Shown: positions 34,172-42,780, counted from the first letter of the stretch. The stretch: DNA of 64,000 nt from an uncultured Serinicoccus sp. (GCF_947487915.1 NZ_CANKYH010000003.1:310001-374000); one strand, 5' to 3'. A program made the numbers and translations. Notes: a model not told the origin generated them from the letters alone.

Positions 34172-35107
34172 TCAGCCGAGGGAGACGCCGACCAGCTCCT
34201 GCGAGACCACCCACAGGCGCTCGGCGTCCTCGGTCCGCAGCGGCCGCCACACCGGGGTGCTGCCGGGCGGCCCGCCGGCGTCGCCCCAGCCCTGGGGCCC
34301 GTAGAAACCTCCGCCGCGGGCCTCCGGGGAGGTCGCCGCCAGGAGGGCCGGCAGGGCGGCGCTGTGCGCCGACCCGACGAGGACGCCCCGGTCGGAGAGC
34401 CACTGGATGACCCGGCGGCCCGAGGTCGGACGCGAGCGGCCCATCTCGGGCCTGGCCGCGAGCAGGCTGGTCGGCGCCACCCCCGGGTGGGAGAGGACGC
34501 TGGTGATGCCCCAGCCGGCGTCGGCGCTGCGCCGGTCGAGCTCGAGCGCGAAGAGGGCGACCGCGATCTTGGACTGGCGGTAGGCCGCCATCGCGTCGTA
34601 GCTGCGCTCCCACTGCAGGTCCTCCCAGTGCATCCTCCCGCTGCGCGCCGCGATGCTGGTCTGGGAGACGACCCGGGCCCGGCCGGCCCTCAACAACGGC
34701 AGCAGGTGGGCTGTGAGTGCCAGGTGGCCGAGGTGGTTGGTCCCGAGCTGCAGCTCGAACCCGTCCTCGGTGACCTGCCGCTCGGGCGGGGTCATCACCC
34801 CCGCGTTGTTGACCAGGAGGTCGATCGGCGCGCCCTCGGCGCCGAGCCGCTCTCCGAGGGCCGCGACCGAGGCCAGCGAGGACAGGTCGAGGGACTCCAG
34901 CCGGAGCAGGGCCGCCGGGTGGAGGTCGCGGATGCGCTCCGCCGCCGCCTCGCCCTTGACCGGGTTGCGGACGGGCATGACCACCTCCGCCCCGGCGGCG
35001 GCGAGACGGCCGGCGATCCCCAGCCCGATGCCGTCGCTGGCCCCCGTGACGAGGGCGCGTCGACCGGCGAGGTCGGGAAGGGTGAGGTCCGGTGCTCTGC
35101 GTGGCAT
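34172..35107 (-). CDS. Short-chain dehydrogenase/reductase
   Basis: 311 residues. Classical SDR motifs: TGASDGIG (NADP-binding), [19 protein letters not shown], catalytic Ser in [10 protein letters not shown] and Tyr-Lys in AYRQSKIA. The sequence resembles retinol-dehydrogenase-like SDRs (protochlorophyllide-reductase-like subgroup). AGGAG lies five bases before ATG 35107. It is divergent from an XRE regulator with an MmyB-type ligand domain; that pairing is known to be common in actinobacteria, with the regulator thought to control the SDR. Confidence 0.87.
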   Translation of the reverse strand: MPRRAPDLTLPDLAGRRALVTGASDGIGLGIAGRLAAAGAEVVMPVRNPVKGEAAAERIRDLHPAALLRLESLDLSSLASVAALGERLGAEGAPIDLLVNNAGVMTPPERQVTEDGFELQLGTNHLGHLALTAHLLPLLRAGRARVVSQTSIAARSGRMHWEDLQWERSYDAMAAYRQSKIAVALFALELDRRSADAGWGITSVLSHPGVAPTSLLAARPEMGRSRPTSGRRVIQWLSDRGVLVGSAHSAALPALLAATSPEARGGGFYGPQGWGDAGGPPGSTPVWRPLRTEDAERLWVVSQELVGVSLG

Positions 35108-35172
35108 GTCGCTCCTGTCGGTGGGCGGCGCGGGGGTGCGCCGGACTCCAGCGTGGGCGGGTCCGCGGACCG

Positions 35173-35214
35173 GATCCAGGGCTCCCTCATCCGCGGATCG
35201 CCGGTCCCTGGATC
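35173..35214. promoter_or_regulatory. Inverted repeat operator between SDR and MmyB-type regulator
   Basis: GATCCAGGG at 35173-35181 and CCCTGGATC at 35206-35214 are perfect 9-bp inverted copies 24 bases apart. Each arm lies near a CCGCGGA word (35163-35169 and 35191-35197). The centre falls in the divergent promoter region, which fits a regulator that controls both directions. Confidence 0.6.
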
Positions 35215-35244
35215 GAGGCGTCACGAGGGGCGAGGATGAGACCC

Positions 35245-36090
35245 ATGATGGATCGCGCCGGCCTCGCCGACTTCCTGCGGCACCGTCGGCAGTCGCTGCA
35301 GCCGGAGGACGTGGGTATGCCGCGGGGCCCGCGGCGACGCACCGCCGGGCTGCGCAGGGAGGAGGTGGCGGCGCTGTGCCACATGTCTACCGACTACTGG
35401 TCCCGGCTCGAGCAGGAACGCGGCCCACGGCCGTCGGCGCAGATGGTGGGCTCGATCGCGCAGGGCCTGCACCTCACCGTCGCCGAGCGGGACCACCTCT
35501 TCCGGCTGGCCGGGCACCCGCCCCCACCGGCCGCCTCGGCCGGGTTGCACCTCAGCCCCGGCGTCCTGAGGATCCTGGACCGGTTGGCCGACACCCCGGC
35601 CGAGGTCGTCACCGAGCTCGGCGAGACCGTGCGCCAGACCCCGGTGGGTGTCGCCCTGCTCGGGGACCTCACCCGGTTCACCGGCCCCTCGCGCAGCATC
35701 GGCTACCGCTGGTTCGCGCTGCCGGGCGCCCGCGACATCTACCCGGAGGAGGACCACGCGTACTACTCCCGGCTCTACGCCTCCGGGCTGCGCGGCGTGG
35801 TGGGGCTGCGCGGGCCGGGCTCGCGTGCGGCCGAGCTCGCCTCGTTGCTCCTGGGGGCCAGCGAGGAGTTCCGCGAGGTGTGGCAGCGGCAGGAGGTGGG
35901 CCTGCAGCCGCCGGAGACGAAGCGCTACCGGCTCGCGTCCGTCGGTGACATCGAGCTGAACTGCCAGATCATGCTGGCCCCGGCGCAGGCGCAGACGCTG
36001 CTGGTCTACACCGCCGCACCGGGCAGCGAGAGCCACGAGAAGCTGGAGCTGCTCTCGGTCCTGGGCGCGGAGGGCCTGCGGGCGACCTAG
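35245..36090 (+). CDS. XRE-family regulator with MmyB-like ligand-binding domain
   Basis: 281 residues. The N-terminal helix-turn-helix (about 5-80) contains [19 protein letters not shown] and [15 protein letters not shown], wording diagnostic for this family. The C-terminal MmyB-type PAS-like domain (about 100-275) is known in related structures to bind a fatty-acid-like ligand. It is divergent from the SDR gene. ATG 35245 or the adjacent ATG 35248 are both possible; GAGGAT lies seven bases before the first. Confidence 0.87.
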   Translation: MMDRAGLADFLRHRRQSLQPEDVGMPRGPRRRTAGLRREEVAALCHMSTDYWSRLEQERGPRPSAQMVGSIAQGLHLTVAERDHLFRLAGHPPPPAASAGLHLSPGVLRILDRLADTPAEVVTELGETVRQTPVGVALLGDLTRFTGPSRSIGYRWFALPGARDIYPEEDHAYYSRLYASGLRGVVGLRGPGSRAAELASLLLGASEEFREVWQRQEVGLQPPETKRYRLASVGDIELNCQIMLAPAQAQTLLVYTAAPGSESHEKLELLSVLGAEGLRAT

Positions 36091-36096
36091 GTCCTC

Positions 36097-36498
36097 TCAG
36101 GCCTTCCGGGCGAGCAGGTCCTCGCGGCCGAACATCGCGGCCGTCTCACGGGCGGTGGGCTGCCCGGCCTCCGGGCTGGCGCCGTGCCGCAGCAGGACGT
36201 CCATTACCTCCGCCTCTCCCTTGAAGACGGCGCCGGCCAGTGGCGACTGCCCGCGGTCGTTCAGCCGGTCGACGTCGCCGCCACGGCGGGCCAGCTCATC
36301 GACGGCCCCCGGGTGCCCGTGGTAGGCCGCCAGCATGAGCAGGGTGTTGCCGGCGGGGTCGGTGAGGTCGACCGGGGCGCCGGCGTCGACGTAGGCCGCG
36401 AGGCGATCGGCGTCCCCCGCCCGCGCCAGGTCGAAGAGGGCGTGCGCGAGGTCGACGACCTCGGGTGCAGGGGTGTCGGGGTCGAGCGGGTCGTTCAT
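36097..36498 (-). CDS. Ankyrin-repeat protein
   Basis: 133 residues, about three ankyrin repeats: DLARAGDADRLAAYVDAGAP, NTLLMLAAYHGHPGAVDELA and SPLAGAVFKGEAEVMDVLL, each with the helix-turn-helix-loop spacing. Small actinobacterial ankyrin proteins of this size are often located near catalase or stress genes; that is not the case here. TAGGCT lies seven bases before ATG 36498 (leaderless). Probable protein-protein interaction module; partner unknown. Confidence 0.82.
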   Translation of the reverse strand: MNDPLDPDTPAPEVVDLAHALFDLARAGDADRLAAYVDAGAPVDLTDPAGNTLLMLAAYHGHPGAVDELARRGGDVDRLNDRGQSPLAGAVFKGEAEVMDVLLRHGASPEAGQPTARETAAMFGREDLLARKA

Positions 36499-36507
36499 GC
36501 TCGCGAG

Positions 36508-36539
36508 CCTACGTGCCGGGGTGCCTACGTGCCGGGGTG
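36508..36539. repeat. 16-bp tandem duplication
   Basis: CCTACGTGCCGGGGTG occurs twice in tandem and a third partial copy (CCGGGGTG) follows. It lies immediately upstream of the ankyrin gene and overlaps its -10 hexamer (TAGG on the other strand), so the second copy duplicates part of the promoter. Confidence 0.7.
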
Positions 36540-36600
36540 CCGGGGTGCAGGCACCGGGGAGCCGGCGGTGCCGGAATGCCCGAGGGCCGGCCGCTGGCCG

Positions 36601-37542
36601 TCAGGGGTGGTGGGCCTGCTCGTGGCCGCCGTGCTGCCGCGGCTCCAGCTGGAAGGTCGAGTGCTCCACGCTGACGTCGAAGTGGCCCGCCACGCAGGAC
36701 TGCAGCGCATCCAGCAGCTGGGGCGCATGGCCGTCGCGGAAGCACCCGTCCTCGACGACCACGTGGGCGCTGAGCACCGGCGTCCCGGTGCCGATCCGCG
36801 AGACGTGCAGGTCGTGCACGTCGAGGACGTGCTCGACCCCGAGGAGGTGCTCGCGCAGCTCGGGCAGCGACAGCCCCGGGGGCACCGACTCCAGCAGGAC
36901 GCTGCCCGCCTCCCGCAGGATCGTCACCGCCCGGGGGAGGATGAGCACGGCGATGAGCACGCCCGCGACGGCGTCCGCCCGCGTCCACCCCAGGGTCTGG
37001 ATGAGGACGGCCGAGACGATGACGGCGACCGAGCCCAGCGCGTCGGCCACGACCTCGAGGAAGGCGGCGCGCAGGTTGAGGTTCTCGTCCCGCCCGCCGG
37101 CCAGGACGAGCATCGCGACGAGGTTGCCGAGCAGACCCACCACGCCGAAGACGAGCAGCAGACCTCCGGCCACGTCGGCCGGCTCGTCCGACAGGAGGCG
37201 CCGCACCCCCTCGACGAGGGCATACCCGCCGACCCCCATCAGGACCGTCGCCTGGGCGCCGGCCCCGAGGACCTCGGCGCGGGCATACCCCCAGGTCCGA
37301 CGCTCGGACGGGGGCCGGGTCATGAGGCGCGCAGCGGTCAGGGCGATGAGCAGGCCACCGGCGTCGGTCAGCATGTGCCCGGCGTCGACGAGCAGCGCGA
37401 GGCTGCCGGTGACGAACGCCCCGACGACCTCGGCGACGAGGATCGTGGCGGTGATGGCGAAGGCGACGAGCAGCCGCGTGGTGCTGGCGCCCGCCCCGTG
37501 GTCGTGGCCGTGGGCGGAGGCCTGTCCCTGCCCTGCACTCAT
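36601..37542 (-). CDS. Cation diffusion facilitator (zinc/cobalt-type exporter)
   Basis: 313 residues, six transmembrane helices. His-rich N-terminus (HGHDHGAG) and C-terminus (QHGGHEQAHHP). Metal site residues are in DAGHMLTDAGGL (helix 2) and EVVADALGSVAV (helix 5), the HxxxD/DxxxD arrangement of ZitB/CzcD. The C-terminal cytosolic ferredoxin-like domain starts near residue 215. Likely exports Zn(II) or Co(II) in exchange for protons. GACGAT six bases before ATG 37542 matches the leaderless spacing. Upstream DNA is filled by the 32-bp repeat array. Confidence 0.88.
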   Translation of the reverse strand: MSAGQGQASAHGHDHGAGASTTRLLVAFAITATILVAEVVGAFVTGSLALLVDAGHMLTDAGGLLIALTAARLMTRPPSERRTWGYARAEVLGAGAQATVLMGVGGYALVEGVRRLLSDEPADVAGGLLLVFGVVGLLGNLVAMLVLAGGRDENLNLRAAFLEVVADALGSVAVIVSAVLIQTLGWTRADAVAGVLIAVLILPRAVTILREAGSVLLESVPPGLSLPELREHLLGVEHVLDVHDLHVSRIGTGTPVLSAHVVVEDGCFRDGHAPQLLDALQSCVAGHFDVSVEHSTFQLEPRQHGGHEQAHHP

Positions 37543-37582
37543 GCCCCGATCGTCCCACCGGGCCCCGCTCGTGGTCGCCCCG

Positions 37583-37678
37583 CCCCCACCCCGACCGGGC
37601 GCCGCAGATGGTTGCCCCCACCCCGACCGGGCGCCGCAGATGGTTGCCCCCACCCCGACCGGGCGCCGCAGATGGTTG
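37583..37678 (+). repeat. 32-bp tandem repeat array, locus 2
   Basis: Three identical 32-bp units (37583-37614, 37615-37646, 37647-37678), each CCCCCACCCCGACCGGGCG followed by CCGCAGATGGTTG. No spacers, so not a CRISPR array. It lies between divergent genes, just upstream of both. The unit is about 97 percent identical to the cobQ-internal unit (GGGCG versus GAGCG) apart from one extra T there. Confidence 0.95.
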
Positions 37679-37752
37679 CTTGACCCTCACGCCGGGAGAG
37701 GAATGAGCCTGGTCCAGTACGCGTTGCCGGACCGACCCCGAAGGAGAGAGCT

Positions 37753-38532
37753 GTGAGCACGCTGGAGCAGGCGCGACGCGCCGTGTATGACGTCGACCCC
37801 ACCGTCCGCCAGAAGGCGGCGGTCCACCTGGGCACGCACGGGGACGAGTCGCTGACGCCGGAGCTGGTGGCGCTGCTGGTCGCCGAGCCGGACTTCTTCG
37901 TCCGGGAGACCCTGACCTGGGCGGTGGTGCGCCACCCCGAGGCGGCGCTGCCGCACCTGGTCGAGGCGCTGGACGGAGCACCGGAGGCGAGGGTGCAGGT
38001 GCTGCACGCGCTCAGCAAGGTCCAGGCCCCCGAAGCCGTGCCGCACATCCTGCCGTTCGCCGACGACGCGGACCCGCGGGTGGCGATGAAGGCCTGGTGG
38101 GCGCTGGGACGCACCGGCACCCCCGAGGCGGCGCCCGCGCTCCTGCCGCACCTGGGGCGTGGCGGTGAGGAGCAGCAGCGCGAGCTCGCGCGGGCCTTCG
38201 AGCAGCTGGGTGCGCCCGGCGTGCCCGGGCTGGCGGAGGCGGTGGCCGACGGCGACGCGGCCGTGCGCCGGCACGCCGCCCAGACCCTCGTCCTCGTCGG
38301 CGACCCCGCCTCCCGCCCCGCGGCTCCCGCCCTGGCGGCCATGGCCGAGACCGACGAGAAGGACAACGCCCTGGTGGCGCTGGAGGCTCTGGCCGCCCTC
38401 GACGAGCCGTGCGTCGGGCCGGCCCTGGAGCGGCTGCGCGACGGGGAGGACCGGTTCCGGTCCATGACCGCGCAGTGGCTCCTCGCCGACCGCGCCGAGC
38501 GCGGTCTGGGCGGGGCCACGCAGGGCGGCTGA
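37753..38532 (+). CDS. HEAT-repeat protein
   Basis: 259 residues composed of about seven HEAT/PBS-lyase-like repeats, for example DPTVRQKAAVHLG, EPDFFVRETLTWAVVRH, DPRVAMKAWWALGRTG and DAAVRRHAAQTLVLVG. These alpha-solenoid proteins bind other proteins; no enzyme site is visible. GGAGAG lies about six bases before the GTG 37753. It is a single gene ended by a hairpin at 38591. Partner unknown. Confidence 0.82.
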   Translation: MSTLEQARRAVYDVDPTVRQKAAVHLGTHGDESLTPELVALLVAEPDFFVRETLTWAVVRHPEAALPHLVEALDGAPEARVQVLHALSKVQAPEAVPHILPFADDADPRVAMKAWWALGRTGTPEAAPALLPHLGRGGEEQQRELARAFEQLGAPGVPGLAEAVADGDAAVRRHAAQTLVLVGDPASRPAAPALAAMAETDEKDNALVALEALAALDEPCVGPALERLRDGEDRFRSMTAQWLLADRAERGLGGATQGG

Positions 38533-38590
38533 GGGCACACCCCTCCGGCGCGCTCGAGCCCCGGCGACCCGCAGCGGCGCGGATCCGCGG

Positions 38591-38624
38591 CACCCACCGG
38601 CGCCCCCCGGCGCCGGGGTGGGTG
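38591..38624 (+). terminator. Hairpin after the HEAT gene
   Basis: CACCCACCGGCGCC pairs with GGCGCCGGGGTGGGTG (two bulged G) around CCCC. It lies 58 bases after the stop and 29 bases before the next start. Confidence 0.65.
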
Positions 38625-38652
38625 TGTCGGTCGCCCTGCCTAGGGTGGCGCC

Positions 38653-39876
38653 ATGTACGCGACAGTCGCGGTCCACGGCTACCGCTCGCTGCGGGACGTG
38701 GTGCTGCCGCTGGGTCGGCTGACCGTCGTCACCGGGGCGAACGGCTCGGGCAAGAGCAGCCTCTACCGCGCGCTGCGGCTCCTCGGCGCCTGCGGGCGCG
38801 GTGAGGCGGTCCGGACCCTCGCGCAGGAGGGCGGTCTGGAGTCGGCGCTGTGGGCCGGGCCGGAGTCGCTGGCCCAGGCCCGCCGGGGCCACGAGGTCCA
38901 GGGGACCAGACGCTCCGGCCCGGTCGGTGTCCGTCTCGGGGTCGGTGGCGCCGGGTCCGACCTGTCCTACCTCGTCGACCTCGGCATCCCCGTGCAGGGG
39001 GGCTCGGCCTTCGACCGCGACCCGGAGCTGAAGCGCGAGGCGGTGTGGCGCGGCCCGGTCATGCGGCCGGCGACCCTGGCCGCCCGGCGCAAGCACCACG
39101 CGGTCGAGCTGCGCGACGAGGCCGGGCGCTGGGAAAAGGCGCCGGTGTCGGTGCCGCCGTGGTCCAGCATGCTCACCGACGTCGTGGACCCGCTCGAGGC
39201 GCCCGAGCTGTGGGCGGTCCGCGAGGAGCTGCGCACCTGGCGGTTCTACGACGGCTTCCGGGTCGACGCCGGGGCACCGTCACGGCGGCCCCAGGTCGGC
39301 ACCCGGACCTGGGCGCTGGCCGAGGACGGCGGCGACCTGGCCGCCGCGCTGCAGACCATCCGGGAGGACTCCGGGGCCGAGCTCGCACAGGCGGTCGAGG
39401 ACGCCTTCGACGGCGCCCGTCTGGACGTCGCGGTGACCGACGGGCTCTTCGACGTGGCGCTGCACCAGCCCGGCATGCTCCGGCCGCTGCGCTCCGCGGA
39501 GCTCTCCGACGGGACGCTGCGCTACCTGCTCTGGCTCGCCGCGCTCCTCACCCCGGTGCCGCCGCGGCTGCTCGCCCTCAACGAGCCCGAGACGAGCCTG
39601 CACCCGAGCCTCGTCGACCCCCTGGCGCGGGCGGTCGCCGCGGCGTCCCGGCGCGCGCAGGTCGTGCTCGTGACCCACTCGGAGGCCATGGTCGAGGCGC
39701 TGGCCGGCGCGGTGCGCGACGCCGGCGACCTCGCCGCGGACCCCCGTGACCTCGAGCCCGACCCGGGCGAGGTGCCGGCGATGCGGTTGCACGAGCTGGC
39801 CAAAGACCTCGGCGAGACCCGCGTGCTGGGGCAGGGGATGCTGTCGACGCCCAGCTGGGAGTGGGGGCGCCGCTGA
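38653..39876 (+). CDS. AAA/ABC-type ATPase (OLD/RecF-like, no TOPRIM)
   Basis: 407 residues. Walker A GANGSGKSSLYRALRLL (residues 28-44), signature-like SAELSDGTLRYLLWLAALL, Walker B LLALNEPETSLHPSLV and switch VVLVTHSEAM. This is the AAA_21/OLD-like class of solitary SMC-type ATPases. The nuclease TOPRIM domain of true OLD proteins is missing and no nuclease gene is next to it, so I do not call it a defence gene. TAGGGT at 38641-38646 lies six bases before ATG 38653 (leaderless). Confidence 0.82.
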   Translation: MYATVAVHGYRSLRDVVLPLGRLTVVTGANGSGKSSLYRALRLLGACGRGEAVRTLAQEGGLESALWAGPESLAQARRGHEVQGTRRSGPVGVRLGVGGAGSDLSYLVDLGIPVQGGSAFDRDPELKREAVWRGPVMRPATLAARRKHHAVELRDEAGRWEKAPVSVPPWSSMLTDVVDPLEAPELWAVREELRTWRFYDGFRVDAGAPSRRPQVGTRTWALAEDGGDLAAALQTIREDSGAELAQAVEDAFDGARLDVAVTDGLFDVALHQPGMLRPLRSAELSDGTLRYLLWLAALLTPVPPRLLALNEPETSLHPSLVDPLARAVAAASRRAQVVLVTHSEAMVEALAGAVRDAGDLAADPRDLEPDPGEVPAMRLHELAKDLGETRVLGQGMLSTPSWEWGRR

Positions 39877-39885
39877 GACCGCGGG

Positions 39886-40710
39886 TCAGCGGGAGGGGGG
39901 CACGACCGGGCCGAGCTGGGGTCGCTTGGGGACCCTGTCGTCGCCCGAGCTCTCCCGGCGGATGCGGCGGCGGATCCAGGGCCGCAGGTGGGTCGCCACC
40001 CACTCGCGGTCGGCCTGCAACGACTCGATCCGCCCCAGCGGAGGCGCCGGGTCCAGCGGCGTGACCCAGTCGTCGTCCTGCTGCAGGCCCAGGGTCCACA
40101 GCGCCTGCGCGGCGATCCGAGTATGCCCCTCGCTGCTGAAGTGGATGCGGTCCGGTCCCCACATGCGGGCGTCGTGCAGGGCCCGCAGGGTGTAGATGTC
40201 GACGACGAAGGCACCGGTGCGCTGCCCGACCGCCCACAGGTTGGCGGTGTACTCGACCATCCGCGGGTGCACCCGGTTCACCAGCGGCGCCCAGGACACG
40301 TCGGGGGCGGTGACGAGCAGCACGTCGGCGCCGGTCTCCCGGATCTGCGCCACCGCCCCCTCCAGGCGGTCCACGACGGCACGCAGCGAGACCCGCGGGC
40401 GCAGCACGTCGTTGCCCCCGGCGGACAGGCTGACCAGGTCGGGGTGGAGGGCGAGCGCGGCGGGCAGCTGCTCGCTGATGACGGCGTCGATGAGGCGCCC
40501 GCGGATGGCCAGGTTGGCGTAGCCGAAGGGCGCGCCCAGCGCCTCGTTGCGGGCGGCCAGGGCGGCCGCCACCCGATCGGCCCAGCCGACGTAGCGATCC
40601 TCGGCCGGGGCGGCGGCGTCGGGGTCGACCAGACCCTCGGTGAACGAGTCCCCCAGCGCCACGAAGCGCTCCCAGACGCGTGGGTGTGGTGCATCAGGAC
40701 GGACGGGCAT
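39886..40710 (-). CDS. SGNH/GDSL-family hydrolase
   Basis: 274 residues, no signal peptide. Block I is FVALGDSFTEG with nucleophile Ser, block III is SLSAGGNDVL with the oxyanion Gly/Asn, and block V is DRIHFSSEGHTRIA with the catalytic Asp/His. Likely a cytoplasmic esterase or lipase; substrate unknown. The basic C-terminal tail (RPWIRRRIRRESS) is a notable addition. TATCCT six bases before ATG 40710 predicts a leaderless transcript. Confidence 0.85.
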   Translation of the reverse strand: MPVRPDAPHPRVWERFVALGDSFTEGLVDPDAAAPAEDRYVGWADRVAAALAARNEALGAPFGYANLAIRGRLIDAVISEQLPAALALHPDLVSLSAGGNDVLRPRVSLRAVVDRLEGAVAQIRETGADVLLVTAPDVSWAPLVNRVHPRMVEYTANLWAVGQRTGAFVVDIYTLRALHDARMWGPDRIHFSSEGHTRIAAQALWTLGLQQDDDWVTPLDPAPPLGRIESLQADREWVATHLRPWIRRRIRRESSGDDRVPKRPQLGPVVPPSR

Positions 40711-40804
40711 ACCAGCAGGATAGGGAAGCCGACCGTGCGGCGGGGAAGACCCGGCGCGTCAGGTCGCCAGCGCTGCCCTGCCGGTGCCCACCCCGGACAC
40801 GCCG

Positions 40805-40837
40805 ACGCCCGGCCGGCCACGAGGGCCGACCGGGCGT
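40805..40837 (-). terminator. Terminator hairpin after the HU gene
   Basis: ACGCCCGGCCGGCC and GGCCGACCGGGCGT pair with one mismatch around ACGAG, 20 bases past the HU stop. Confidence 0.7.
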
Positions 40838-40856
40838 GCGAAGCGGGAGCCTCAGC

Positions 40857-41129
40857 TCAGGAGACGCGCTCCTTGAGCTTGGAGCCGGCCTTGAACGCGG
40901 GCGCCTTGCTCGCGGCGATCTGGATCTCCTCGCCGGTCTGCGGGTTGCGGCCGGTGCGGGCCGAGCGCTCGCGGACCTCGAAGGTGCCGAAGCCGGGCAG
41001 GGAGACCTTCTCGCCCTTGGCGAGCTCGGCGGAGATGGCCTCGAGGACGGAGTTGACGACCTTGTCGGCGGCGGCCTGGGTCATGCCCGCCTCGCGGGCG
41101 ACGGCCTCGACGATAACCTTCTTGCTCAT
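40857..41129 (-). CDS. hup: HU-family nucleoid protein
   Basis: 90 residues, full-length HU: helical N-terminal body (MSKKVIVEAVAREAGMT) and the beta-arm motif GFGTFEVRERSARTGRNPQTGEEI. The lysine-rich tail found in mycobacterial and streptomycete HupB/HupS is absent, so this is the short bacterial form. ATG 41129 has GAAAGGCAG upstream; TTGGCA with TACGGT could be the promoter, leaving a short leader. A 14-bp palindrome (CGCGGAATTCCGCG) lies at 41216-41229 above the promoter. Confidence 0.95.
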   Translation of the reverse strand: MSKKVIVEAVAREAGMTQAAADKVVNSVLEAISAELAKGEKVSLPGFGTFEVRERSARTGRNPQTGEEIQIAASKAPAFKAGSKLKERVS

Positions 41130-41215
41130 TGGTGACTGCCTTTCGTAGAGCCAATGGATCAGCCACACCGTAGGCAGACCATCGCGCGTTTTGCCAACTA
41201 CGAAGCCCGGCGCGT

Positions 41216-41229
41216 CGCGGAATTCCGCG
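41216..41229. promoter_or_regulatory. 14-bp palindrome upstream of the HU promoter
   Basis: CGCGGAATTCCGCG is perfectly self-complementary. It lies about 60 bases upstream of the candidate -10 of the HU gene and about 75 bases before the next gene on the other strand. Function unknown. Confidence 0.4.
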
Positions 41230-41305
41230 CCTCGACGGGGTGTCGGACGGTGTCGTGGGGCAGGCCTGCGCCCCTTCACCCCCACCCGCGCCTAGGGTCG
41301 TGCTC

Positions 41306-41836
41306 GTGATCCACCCCTACCGCGTCGGCAGCATCATCGGCCTCGTCGGCGCCACCGTCTTCGTCCTCGTCAACCGCGGGGCGCTCCCGGGGGCGGGGCC
41401 GGTGCTGGCCCTCGTCGCCTACCTCGTCGCCGTCGCCTGCTACGTCTGGGCGGTGTGGGTGCGCCCCGCGTCCGACCTCCCGGCCGGCCAGCCACCGCGA
41501 CGGCGCGCCGGCCTGGTCTACCTGGCCTCCGTGGCCGGCATGCTGCTCGTCTTCGCGCTCGGGCGTCTGGTGCTGGCCCAGGCCGACCGCGAGGAGCTCA
41601 TGCCGGCCCTCGTGGCCGCGGGCGTCGGCCTGCACTTCGTCCCCTTCGCCGCCGCCTTCCGCGCGCCCGTCTTCCGCACGCTGGGGTGGCTGCTCGCCGC
41701 GATCGGGACCGTCGGTCTGGTCATCGGGTGGCTCGGCGCAGGCGCCGTCGCGGCGGCTGCGGCCGCGGTCACCGCCGGCGTGGTGATGCTGCTGGTCATG
41801 GCTCTCGGGGCGCTGTCGGGCGGGCGCGAGGCATGA
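41306..41836 (+). CDS. Polytopic membrane protein, uncharacterised
   Basis: 176 residues, about six membrane helices separated by short loops, with one basic loop (PPRRRAGL) after helix 2. No family recognised. GTG 41306 is chosen because TAGGGT is seven bases upstream; GTG 41300 is only one base after it. Its stop overlaps the start of the CobC-like aminotransferase (ATGA), so it is translationally coupled to a corrinoid gene; a role in corrinoid or precursor handling is possible but unproven. Confidence 0.7.
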   Translation: MIHPYRVGSIIGLVGATVFVLVNRGALPGAGPVLALVAYLVAVACYVWAVWVRPASDLPAGQPPRRRAGLVYLASVAGMLLVFALGRLVLAQADREELMPALVAAGVGLHFVPFAAAFRAPVFRTLGWLLAAIGTVGLVIGWLGAGAVAAAAAAVTAGVVMLLVMALGALSGGREA

Positions 41837-42741
41837 CGGCAGGTATGCCGTCGGTCCCGCCCGCGGGGTCGCACGGCGGGGACGGGCCGGCGGTGGCCCG
41901 CGCACTGGGGGTGGACCCGGCCGACCTGCTCGACCTCAGCCAGACGATGAACCCGCTCGCACCGCCCGTCGGGCCGATGCTGGAGCGGCACCTGGACACG
42001 CTGGGCCACTATCCCGACCCGCGCGCGGCGAGCGCCGAGCTCGCGGCGGCCCTCGGTGTGGAGCCCGAGCGCCTCCTGCTCACCAACGGCGGCAGCGAGG
42101 CGATCCACCTGGTCGCGGCCGAGCTGGGCGGCGGCGTGCGCAGCGAGCCGGACTTCGGCCTCCACCCGCGCTCCCCCGACGGCCCGCGCTGGCGCAGCGA
42201 CCCGCACAGCCCGAGCGGCCACCTCGCCGGGACGCACGAACGGGCCGACGTGTGGGACGAGGCGTTCTACGCGCTCGCCACCGGCAGGTGGACCGCGGGC
42301 CGCGAGGACTGCCGGGCCGTGGTCGGCTCGCTCACCAAGACCTTCGCCTGCCCGGGTCTGCGCCTGGGGTATGCCGTCGCCGACCCCGACCTCCTCGCCC
42401 GGCTCCGCACCCGGCAGCCGCACTGGTCGGTGAGCAGCCTGGCCCTGGCGACGCTGCCCGACCTGCTCGCCGCCGCCGACCTGCGGGGGTGGGCGGACGG
42501 CATACGGTCGCTGCGGGGGGAGCTCGTGGACCTGCTCACCGCGCACGGACTGCAGGTGGACGCGGCCGACGCGCCGTGGGTGCTCGTGCACCGGGCCGGG
42601 CTGCGCGAGGCGCTGGCGCCGCACGGGGTCCTCGTCCGCGACTGCGCCAGTTTCGGTATGCCGGGCGTCGCCCGCGTCGCCGTGCCGGGCGCCGAGGGGC
42701 TGGACCGGCTGGAGCGGGCCCTCGACGCACCGCACCCGTGA
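41833..42741 (+). CDS. cobC: CobC/CobD-like PLP-dependent aminotransferase
   Basis: 302 residues, similar to Rv2231c-type CobC, which relates to L-threonine-O-3-phosphate decarboxylase. The start DLLDLSQTMNPLAPP and the GSEAIHLVAAELGGG segment follow that family, and the PLP lysine is in SLTKTFACPGLRLGYA. It is about 50 residues shorter than typical CobD: the large-domain stretch that normally carries PxxxxY is contracted to an Arg/Pro/Ser-rich segment (SPDGPRWRSDPHS). Function would be supplying aminopropanol phosphate for CbiB. It precedes the riboswitch, so it is not under the same B12 control as the rest. Confidence 0.75.
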   Translation: MTAGMPSVPPAGSHGGDGPAVARALGVDPADLLDLSQTMNPLAPPVGPMLERHLDTLGHYPDPRAASAELAAALGVEPERLLLTNGGSEAIHLVAAELGGGVRSEPDFGLHPRSPDGPRWRSDPHSPSGHLAGTHERADVWDEAFYALATGRWTAGREDCRAVVGSLTKTFACPGLRLGYAVADPDLLARLRTRQPHWSVSSLALATLPDLLAAADLRGWADGIRSLRGELVDLLTAHGLQVDAADAPWVLVHRAGLREALAPHGVLVRDCASFGMPGVARVAVPGAEGLDRLERALDAPHP

Positions 42742-42780
42742 CCGACCATGCGTCCGGTGCGGGGAGGGGGGTGGGTGGCG

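Noticed and set aside
37583..37678. Rho-independent terminator array
   Set aside because: The unit has only a short GGCGCC self-complementarity and no stable long stem or T-run; it also lies between divergent genes where no terminator is needed.
38653..39876. Anti-phage OLD/Gabija-type ATPase
   Set aside because: No TOPRIM domain is present, no nuclease or helicase partner is adjacent, and the neighbours are housekeeping genes.
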